Below are positions 24,733 to 33,200 of a stretch of 64,000 nucleotides of DNA, piece after piece. How positions within the stretch are numbered: the first letter of the stretch is position 1; the number at the start of each line of letters is the position of its first letter. The stretch comes from Dechloromonas sp. H13. Its GTDB lineage: Bacteria > Pseudomonadota > Gammaproteobacteria > Burkholderiales > Rhodocyclaceae. Both the position numbers and the translations under genes were made by a program. Under the pieces are notes generated by a model. The model did no database searches, was not told the DNA's origin, and saw only the letters and a list, made by a program, of their open reading frames with translations. The stretch spans positions 124,001 through 188,000 of the forward strand of contig NZ_SSXX01000003.1 of NCBI RefSeq assembly GCF_009469615.1. The letters are read 5' to 3'.

Positions 24733-26769
24733 TTGTTGTTCCGTCGCCATTTTTCCGGAGCCCCCAGCGAGCCTGATGTGTGTCCTCATCGCAATCTTCT
24801 AATTCCACGAACCGTCGATGAGTCTGTGGTCGCCAGCTCCTGGGAAAGCTTCCTTCAGGGGCGGCCGCTAAGCGGCCATGGCGTACGTAAAGTCGTGCTC
24901 AACTCCTGGCTACGCAGCCGCTCCGGTGCGGTCGATCCGGCCATTGGCAGCGCGCCTACTACGAATGGCGACAAGATTCTCCAACTACGCGCGCGATCCC
25001 AAGATCTGTTTGAGGCGGCTAAACCGGTACTCGAAACGCTGCGAGAAATCCTGCGTGAGTCCGGTACCCTGATCATGCTGAGCGATCCCAGCGGGACCAT
25101 TCTCGACCTGAATGGCGAGACCCGAGCGCGCGACGCGGGTGAGCAAATCAATCTGGCGCCCGGTGGCTGCTGGAGCGAAGAACTGATCGGCACCAACGCC
25201 ATCGGTACCACTATTGCCACGCATCAGCCGGTGCAAATCTACGCTAGTGAGCATTACTGCATTGACGTCAAGCACTGGACCTGCGCCGCTGCACCCATCC
25301 TCGACCCTTTGGGCAGGAATCTGCTCGGCGTCGTGGACGTGTCCGGCGTCAAGGAAACCTTCCATGGCCATACGTTGGGCCTGGTTATTTCGGCGGCCAA
25401 GCAGATTGAGGGTATTCTGGCCCGGCGCGATGCCGAATTGCACAGCCGTTTGCTCGAGCAGGCAATGGATGGATTTACCCGATATGCCAACGATTGTGTC
25501 GTGCTGTTCGACCAGCGTGGCCGTATAGTCAAAACCAGCGGCAGCATGCAGCAGGCCCGCGAGATGTATGGCGTGCGCCTGCCCTTCGAAATTGGCAGTC
25601 AGCTGACCGTTCTCGATTTTTCCGTCCATCCCGATGAACGCCTTCGCCAGATGCCGGTCTGGTTGCGTTCGGAATGGCTGCACCCCGTGCGTTCCCGCGA
25701 TGGCGACCTGGGCACCTTGCTGGTTATCCCGATCGGTGCGCCGGGTCGGCCAGCATCGGCCATTTCCACCCCGGCCAGCAAGGCAACCGACGAAATCTTT
25801 GCCGAGATTATCGGTACCAGCCAAGCCATTACGACGGCAAAGAACCGGGCACGCCGGATTGCCCCGCTTGATTTGCCGGTTCTGCTGCTCGGTGAAACCG
25901 GTGCAGGCAAGGAGATCTTTGCGCGCTCGATCCACAAGGCGAGTAACAAGCCGGACGGACCTTTCATTGCCGTCAATTGTGGTGCTTTAACCCGCGAGTT
26001 GCTGGCCAGCGAATTGTTCGGTTACAGCGAAGGAGCCTTTACCGGCGCTCGCCGCAGCGGGCTGCCAGGCAAATTCGAACAAGCCAATGGCGGCACCCTT
26101 TTTCTTGATGAGATCGGCGAGATGCCGCTCGATATGCAGCCCCATCTCTTGCGTGTGCTTCAGGATGGCGTGGTCGTTCGGCTTGGCGATACCAAGGAAC
26201 GCAAAGTGTCCGTGCGGATTATTGCTGCAACCAATCGAGATCTAAAAACGGATGCCGGTACCGGCCGCTTCCGTGAAGATCTTTTCCACCGACTCTGCGT
26301 CATCAGTCTGCACCTGCCACCCTTGCGCGAGCGCCCCGAGGATACCGAAGCGATCATCGGCAATCTCAACCAGCGTCTGGCCCGCAAATACGGCTGCCCA
26401 CCGAAAAGCCTGGCTCCGGATGTTTTGCACCATCTGTTGCGTTATCGCTGGCCGGGAAATATCCGTGAATTGCAGAATGTCTTTGAAGCCATGTTTGCGC
26501 TAAGCGATGGGAATCGTATCGACAGCAGCCAGCTCCCACCGCATATTGTCGGTGCTACGATCGATGCGGTGCTGACCCTAGGTGAACGTACACCTGCCAT
26601 GGTAGCCGGCCGCTTGGCTGAAATGGAGCGCACGGCAATCAATGCTGCAATTGCCAACTGCCACGGCAACCTGTCAATGGCCGCGAGAACACTGGGGATT
26701 TCGCGTAGCACGCTCTACGTGAAGTTGGCAGCAATGCGCGACCTACCGACAGCTGGGTCATTGTCGTAA
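24733..26769 (+). CDS. acxR: Sigma-54-dependent activator of acetone carboxylase genes, 678 aa
   Basis: Domains in order: an N-terminal GAF-containing sensory region (about 1-330), a central AAA+ domain with Walker A GETGAGKE (about 386), the sigma-54 contact loop GAFTGA (about 434), Walker B LFLDEIGEM and RWPGNIREL, then a Fis-type helix-turn-helix at the end (GNLSMAARTLGISRSTLYVKL). This AcoR/AcxR architecture and its divergent place next to acxABC indicate control by acetone or a related ligand. The only start consistent with upstream stops is TTG (24733 or 24736), weakly preceded by TAGGT. Confidence 0.94.
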   Translation: MLFRRHFSGAPSEPDVCPHRNLLIPRTVDESVVASSWESFLQGRPLSGHGVRKVVLNSWLRSRSGAVDPAIGSAPTTNGDKILQLRARSQDLFEAAKPVLETLREILRESGTLIMLSDPSGTILDLNGETRARDAGEQINLAPGGCWSEELIGTNAIGTTIATHQPVQIYASEHYCIDVKHWTCAAAPILDPLGRNLLGVVDVSGVKETFHGHTLGLVISAAKQIEGILARRDAELHSRLLEQAMDGFTRYANDCVVLFDQRGRIVKTSGSMQQAREMYGVRLPFEIGSQLTVLDFSVHPDERLRQMPVWLRSEWLHPVRSRDGDLGTLLVIPIGAPGRPASAISTPASKATDEIFAEIIGTSQAITTAKNRARRIAPLDLPVLLLGETGAGKEIFARSIHKASNKPDGPFIAVNCGALTRELLASELFGYSEGAFTGARRSGLPGKFEQANGGTLFLDEIGEMPLDMQPHLLRVLQDGVVVRLGDTKERKVSVRIIAATNRDLKTDAGTGRFREDLFHRLCVISLHLPPLRERPEDTEAIIGNLNQRLARKYGCPPKSLAPDVLHHLLRYRWPGNIRELQNVFEAMFALSDGNRIDSSQLPPHIVGATIDAVLTLGERTPAMVAGRLAEMERTAINAAIANCHGNLSMAARTLGISRSTLYVKLAAMRDLPTAGSLS

Positions 26770-27660
26770 AGATAGTAGGGCTTTTTGAGTTTCGGTCATT
26801 GAAATATATTTTTCGTTCAAAGATCTGCATGACTGCCTATGATCGCAGTTGGGCCTTACGTCCACCTCCGCATTTGGGTACAAGCTTATATATCCGGACA
26901 CCAATTGCGGGCACTACTCCACACGAAATGCAAATGACCGGTCTGTAATCAGCATCGCCCATTGCCATTTTGAGACGGAGAATGTCCGTTCATACATCTT
27001 GGTTACGTCGGCTCCGGGTCGGGAGTACGTATTCGCTAAATGAGAAAGCTGCCGCTCGCCATGATGTAGGGCCCAACGGCAACTTACTGCCGGACTGCTG
27101 ACCGACATTTAGCGATCAGCCAACGGCGGCAAAGGCCGATTTGTGTGAATCAGCCCGACGGCAGGTTACGGAGTACTGCGGTAGCCCAGATGGCCGGTTT
27201 GGGGAAACGACGAGCGGCAGCAGTTGGCCGAACGTGTGAGTCCGCGAACGGCGGCTTCGTAGAAGCGAAACGCGAAAATCCGTAGCTCGGCGTGCGGCAG
27301 CTTTGGAGAATGCTGTAGGTCGGCTGAGGGTCGGTGGCAGCCCTTCAGCGAGTAACCAAGCGGCATCAGGCTGTTACCGGCCAGAAGCCGACGGTAATGA
27401 CGCGTATCAGCAAGCCGACATTCACCATGTAATGGGGTATTCTTAACAAGTTTTTTGCCCCTAGCTTTGCCACTATATTGGTGAAGTGGAGATACTGATT
27501 TGAAAATTGCGCATAGAACTTGCTGGCGCAAAACTTCGCGGCGCGTCGCAGAGTCAATCAAAAATTAAATATGGCTTACGTGACTTACTCACTTCTGGTT
27601 CCGCTCGGCGCACGGATTCCACTTGCACTTCGCAATGCTTCTCTCTACGACTGACACGGG
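26770..27660. other. Non-coding region, repeat remnants then AT-rich DNA
   Basis: About 890 bp without a supported gene. The first two thirds (to about 27400) contain dispersed repeat words, including GGCAACTTACTGCCGG (27077-27092), GGCGGCTTCGTAGAAGCGAAAC (27250-27271) and CCGGCCAGAAGCCG (27377-27390). The last part becomes AT-rich, marking the boundary of the foreign-looking LRR island. Confidence 0.5.
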
Positions 27661-29313
27661 ATGCGCTTGATGAGCCAACACTTGCTTTTCGCTAGTTTTA
27701 GCGATGCCAATAGTTTTCTAAAGAAAATACGAATCGGGAAGATTCAACGAAAACCAAATACAGATTTGTACATCTGGGACTCAGAGTATGCCAGCCTCAC
27801 CGAAGAGCATAAAAACATGATCGAAGAGGCGGACGGGTCGATATTTGTGTGGACAGACACCGACACTGGGCTAACGTGGCTATTTGAAGACCATATGATG
27901 TGGTTGGACTTAAAACGGTTGAATGCAACTAGCTACGGTGGTCACGATGACTGGCGAGTGCCTACCCTGCGCGAGTTGAAGACTCTAAGCTCTAACGTAA
28001 AAAACAAGTTTGGTTGCTATGTCAAAGAGGGTCTCAAGAACAGGCTTAGAGGTAATTACGAGTCCTGCACGCCTTACCGTCACTGGACGGAAAGAGCATG
28101 GTGGAACTTTGACATTGGACAATCAACAACGGAAGAATACTCGGAGGGAAAAATCAGGTGGGGATCAGAGGGCAATTATGCCGGGTTCGAGAAAGACACA
28201 ATCCACAACTCTGCGCAATTAATCCTCGTCCGTGGGATCGACACCCAGTTTCTCTGCGACTGGGCAATATGTTTGCGCGACTGGGCCGAGAGCAATGAAC
28301 TTTTCGAATTTCCTGTAACGCAGAAAAACATTGAAGAGCTAGAGAGATTACATCTGGGTTTGGCGAGGCCCACCGCTGAAATATCCCGGCTGCCGAACCT
28401 TAAATTCCTTAGCTGCAAAGCAAATCTGGGAATTGAAGATGTACTGTTTTCTATTACTGGTCTTGAGGAACTAGTGCTTGACGCTCCTTACAAAAAACCG
28501 TGTCTAGAAGAAATTCCTGCGTCAGTCCGGAACTTACGTCATCTTGTGTCGTTCAGGGCTAACCTATTCGGCCTCAAAAAGATCCATGAGGCAATAGGAT
28601 CACTCGAACGACTTCAGAGTCTCGATCTAAAAATAAACAAACTCGAATCTATCCCGAACTCTATTGGTGATCTTGGCGAGCTACGATCCCTCGATCTTTC
28701 CAGCAATGAAATCACCGTAATTCCGAACTCGATTGGACAGCTTCAACAACTTGAGAAATTCTTCATCGGCGGACATTTCGATCATCTTCCCGAATCTATT
28801 GGCAATCTCGCTCAGCTGCTGGAAATTAATATTCGATCAGACAAACTTACAGAGATTTCAAATGGCGTTTACAACCTTTCCAAGCTAAAAAGTCTGGTAT
28901 GTAAAGCGCCGCTCAGGGAAGTTTCGCACCGTCTAGTTGAGCTAAAAAGCCTTAAAATTCTTATAATTGAAAATGCGCTTTTAGAGTCTATGCCGAATGA
29001 CGTGTTTGCAATGTCGTGGCTGCATAGCCTAAGTATCATCGGAGCACCAATGAAGCGAATTCCAGACGAAATATCTGGTATGTCCAACCTTGAGCTACTT
29101 GACCTGAGCAGAACTCAAATCACAGAGCTACCGAGATCACTGTTACGCTTGGAAAATCTGCGGTTCTTGAACGTATCCGCTACACAGATTAATTCGCTAC
29201 CAGAATGGCTCAGCGAAATGAAATCTCTTTCAATAATTTGTGGGCAGGGAGTTAAATTCCCGGAAGTTTTGCGAAACAAAAGGGCAATTCACGCTCCCTA
29301 TTTGATTTGTTGA
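27661..29313 (+). CDS. DUF1566 plus leucine-rich-repeat protein, 550 aa
   Basis: An N-terminal DUF1566/Lcl-like module (TGLTWLFEDHMMWLDLKRLN, then GGHDDWRVPTLRELKTL, residues about 60-115) is followed from about residue 225 to the end by leucine-rich repeats of about 23 aa (for example LRSLDLSSNEITVIPNSIG, LQQLEKFFIGGHFDHLPESIG). No signal peptide or nuclease motif is seen. DUF1566 may bind ligands and LRRs bind proteins, so it looks like a recognition protein. The gene is clearly more AT-rich than its neighbours, suggesting separate transfer. A Met at 27670 is an alternative start. Confidence 0.85.
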   Translation: MRLMSQHLLFASFSDANSFLKKIRIGKIQRKPNTDLYIWDSEYASLTEEHKNMIEEADGSIFVWTDTDTGLTWLFEDHMMWLDLKRLNATSYGGHDDWRVPTLRELKTLSSNVKNKFGCYVKEGLKNRLRGNYESCTPYRHWTERAWWNFDIGQSTTEEYSEGKIRWGSEGNYAGFEKDTIHNSAQLILVRGIDTQFLCDWAICLRDWAESNELFEFPVTQKNIEELERLHLGLARPTAEISRLPNLKFLSCKANLGIEDVLFSITGLEELVLDAPYKKPCLEEIPASVRNLRHLVSFRANLFGLKKIHEAIGSLERLQSLDLKINKLESIPNSIGDLGELRSLDLSSNEITVIPNSIGQLQQLEKFFIGGHFDHLPESIGNLAQLLEINIRSDKLTEISNGVYNLSKLKSLVCKAPLREVSHRLVELKSLKILIIENALLESMPNDVFAMSWLHSLSIIGAPMKRIPDEISGMSNLELLDLSRTQITELPRSLLRLENLRFLNVSATQINSLPEWLSEMKSLSIICGQGVKFPEVLRNKRAIHAPYLIC

Positions 29314-29314
29314 C

Positions 29315-29764
29315 ATGATTGACTACAACACAATCCTGCAAACCGTCGCCGCAATCAGTTCTGCCATAGCTGCCATCCTTGCTCTGTGCGTAGTAAAGAG
29401 CACCTTCACCTTCCAAAAGAATTCACTGCTGAAGAGAGCGAGCATTGAGCAGATTCTGAAACTGTTGCACCAGTTTCACTACCTGAAGTCGCTCACAGGC
29501 CAAGCAGTGCTTGGTATGGCCGATGAGGAAGTTACCGGTCTAAAGCAGCGAATTTCAGAAATAAGGGAGAGCGTCATGGCTCTCGAATCCATGATCTCCG
29601 ATCATGCAAGAGCCGACGTGAAAACGGTTAGTGATGTCGCGCATCACCTACGTGAAGAAAACGTCTTAGCGCGCGATGAGAGCACGCCAAATGCCGCCCT
29701 CGGCCAGCTACTGGATGACGCCATCAGTGCCTTACAAAACATCTATCGCTTGGAGATCAAATGA
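29315..29764 (+). CDS. Small membrane-anchored protein, 149 aa
   Basis: One N-terminal membrane segment (residues about 9-28, VAAISSAIAAILALCVVKST) is followed by a cytoplasmic helical domain (LLKRASIEQILKLLHQFHYL, then two more helices). No family recognised. The start is 1 bp after the LRR gene's stop and the DNA is similarly AT-rich, so the two form an operon. A membrane effector or anchor working with the LRR protein is a reasonable guess only. Confidence 0.7.
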   Translation: MIDYNTILQTVAAISSAIAAILALCVVKSTFTFQKNSLLKRASIEQILKLLHQFHYLKSLTGQAVLGMADEEVTGLKQRISEIRESVMALESMISDHARADVKTVSDVAHHLREENVLARDESTPNAALGQLLDDAISALQNIYRLEIK

Positions 29765-30254
29765 ACATGAAAAAACTTCCAATTAATCGGAAAAAAGCAC
29801 TTTTATAAATGGATCATTTCACCAGGAAACTGGACGATAGCGCCCCGCCGAGTCGGTGGTCAAATCGTTAAACGACAGCTTTTCTCAAGCGTCAACTTCC
29901 GCTTTGGGTCGTCTGCCGTCCGCCGGCTTTGAGAGCGCATGACCGTTTCGTCGTCTCCTGCCGTTCGCTCGGTCATGCCTTTGGCGCGATCCACCAAGTC
30001 GAACCGGAATCACTGATCACGTCGGATTGAACCCTATGCCCACGGGTGACTGGAATCCGCAAACCTTCCGCCCCAGCGGCTGTCGCCTTGACGGCGCTGC
30101 CACGAGGCCGCATCCGTCGTCGCAACGGAGGCAGGGCTGGCCCATCGGCAGAAAAGAAAAAGACCTGAGCAGAGTCTGGCCTTTAAATGGGTGTGGAACG
30201 TGGCGACGATTACCGCTACCCCCACAGCCTTTCGGCCGTGGGGGTGAAATCAGC
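29765..30254. other. Non-coding region downstream of the LRR pair
   Basis: About 490 bp. It contains repeat-like remnants (29880-29990) and, at its right end, the stem-loop that follows the helicase gene. No gene is supported. Confidence 0.5.
30219..30244 (-). terminator. Stem-loop downstream of the methylase-helicase gene
   Basis: CCCCCAC (30219-30225) pairs with GTGGGGG (30238-30244), with an inner GCC..GGC. It lies just after the helicase stop on the minus strand. There is no T-run, so it may be a weak or Rho-assisted terminator. Confidence 0.5.
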
Positions 30255-33200
30255 TCAAGCGGCCTGTCGTACTTCTTCGGCGTCGACCTTCGCGCTACCG
30301 GCTTCGTCCTTGTCCAGGTCGAGCTGCTTGAGCAACTCGCGTTGCCGGACCAGCAGATCGGTCAGCCGGCCTTCATGCTCGAAGGATCGGGCCAGTTCCA
30401 GCCGGAGGTCTTCCAGGCGCTTGCGGCGTGTTTCCAACTGGATCTCGGCATCGGCGTGATGCTTGCCCACCGATTCCAGCACACCCAGCAAGGCGGCCAC
30501 GAGGGCCGGACCGGTTTGATAAGGTTCGGCGTTGTACAGGCAGTGTCCCGCCAGGTACAGGTTGGGCGGCTGGTCGCCACGGGCCGCCAGCATGCCGAGG
30601 TCGAAGCCGCCAAACCGGCCGACGATCCGTTCGATCATCCGGCTGGCCGTGCGCACCTCTTCCCTGGCTGTCTTCACCAACCCGCGTAGCGCTTCGCCAA
30701 CCGCATCGGGGCCGACGATCTTGCGCCCCGCCAGTTCCATGGCGATGCCCTGCAGGGTCTGCGGCTCGATCCGGGCCGCATCCTGCGCGTACAGCGCGAC
30801 CTTCTTCTCCAGCGCCTCGATCATCATCGGCAGCCGGCCCACTTCGCTTTCGTTGGCATAGCGCTGGTTGCGCCATACCGAGAACAGCGTCGAGAGCTTG
30901 GCCACCTCCGCGTCCACGCCGGCCTTCTCGATCACCAGCGGATTGCCCGAGGCCAAGGCCTTCACCTCGGCATAGGACAGTGCCGCCAATTCCACATCCT
31001 CCAGCGACCGGATGCCCTGGTCGCCCTTCATCACCTGGGCGATGAAGCGCGCCTTGGTCTCCAGCGTTTGCCACATGTAACTGTCAAAACTGCCTTCCGT
31101 GACATACCGGAAGACTTCCACCTCCTCGCACTCATTGCCCTGGCGCAGGATGCGCCCCTCGCGCTGCTCGACGTCACAGGGACGCCAGGGCGCATCGAGG
31201 TGATGCAAGGCCGTGAGACGCGTCTGCACATTGGTGCCCACCCCCATCTTGGCGGTGGAGCCCAGCAGCACCCGGACCCGGCCCTCGCGCACCGCCTTGA
31301 ATAGCGTCGCCTTCTGGACATCGGTCTCGGCATCATGGACGAAGGCGATCTCCTTCTCGGGGATGCCCGCACCGATGAGCCGGTCACGCAGATCGTCATA
31401 GACGCTGAAGCTCTTGCCGCCCTTGGGGGACGACAAGTCGCAGAACACCAACTGGGCGCCGCGGAAGTCCGTCGTGCGTTGCCAGATGGCATGGACCTCC
31501 CGCACGCAGGCGGCCACCTTGCCGTTTTCGTCGAAACGCGCCAGCGGCGCCACCAGCCGGAAATCCAGCGCGGCCTTGCGGCCGTCGGTGGTGATCGCCA
31601 GCATGTTGTCTTCGTTCGGCTTGACGTCGCCGTTGCGGATGGCTTCCGCCCGCTGGACCAGCGTCTGCACGAAGGCTTTCAGCGATGGGCTCGCCGGGCA
31701 GGCGACGATGCGCGGCTTGCCGCCGCGCAGCTTCGGCACCGGCAGGTCCAGCATCTCCGCCGTGCGGATGTCGGCCACTTCGCCGAACACCGCCATCAGC
31801 TCGGGCACGTTGATGAACCGGGCGAAGCGCGTGTGCATCCGATAGCCGCTGCCGTCCGGCGCGATCTCCAGCGCCGTGACGCTCTCGCCGAAGGTGGCGG
31901 CCCAGGCATCGAACTGCTGCAGCCCGAGCTCCTCCAGCCGGTTGGGCTGCAGATAGCGCATCATGGTGTGGATCTCGGCCATGGTGTTGGCCACCGGCGT
32001 CGCCGTCGCGAATACCACCCCCCGCTGCGCATGCCCATGGAGCTGCATCGTGTAGCGCGTCTTCAGGAACAGATCGAAGGCGCGCTCCGAACTGGTCAGC
32101 GGCAGGCCTGCCACCCGCGTCATCTTGGTGAACCGGTAGAGGTTCTTGTGCAGGTGGGCTTCGTCCACGAACAGGGCGTCGATACCCAGCAGTTCCCAGC
32201 TGAGCAGGTCGTCCTTCTTCTGGTCGGCCGACAGCTTTTCCAGCCGCACCGCCCAGTTCTTCTTCATCGCCTCGAGTTGCTTGACGATCCGGTTGGACCG
32301 GTCGTTGCTCTTCTCGGCGCGTACCGCCATCTCTATTTCATGGATGATCTCCTTGATGAATCGCTCGCTGAATCGCGGCGACATCCTGATGCGCTCGAAG
32401 CTCGAGTGCGTGATGACTACCGCGTCCCAATCGCCCGTGGCGATGCGCGACACCAACTCGCGCCGGCGGTCGCCTTCCAGGTCTTCCTTGCTCGCCATTA
32501 GCACCGACGCGTTCGGATAGAGCCGGACGAATTCCGCCGTGTACTGGGCCAGCATGTGGTTGGGGACCACATGGCAAGGCTTGTTGATGAAACCCAGCCG
32601 GCGCAACTCCATGCTGGCGATGACGCATACCGCCGTCTTGCCCGCACCGACTACATGGAACAGCCCGGTGTTGCCGGATTGCACGATGCGCCACACCGAA
32701 TCCAACTGGTGTGGATGCAGCACGAAGCAGCGGGAAAATCCCGGCAGCTTCAGGTGCGAGCCATCGAAGCGCCTGGGCCGCGTGGCGTTGAACAGGTCGT
32801 TGTAGATCCTGCACAGCTTCTCGCGGCGTTCGGTTTCTTCGAAGGCCCAGCCGGCGAACCGCTCCTTGATGAGGCCCAGCTTCTCCCGCGCCGCCAGCGT
32901 CTCGTCGGGATTGACGAAATACTTGTCGGTCAGCGGATCGCGGTCGCGCACGGTCGGCACCTGCACATTGAGCGCGCACTGCACGAGCTCGATCGCGTTC
33001 ATGCGCGAGGTGCCGAATTCCTGGGTCACCTTCACGTTCTGCCGCGCTTCCCACTCGCCGTACTTCACCGACCAGGCGCCGGCTTCGGCCGAGTAGCCCA
33101 CCTGGCAGTCCTTGAGTTCCAGGACCTGCTGGATGAACGCCTCGACGTCGAGGGCCGGAATCCACACCGCGCCCAGGCGCGGCTCGATGGCCGCCGGTGG

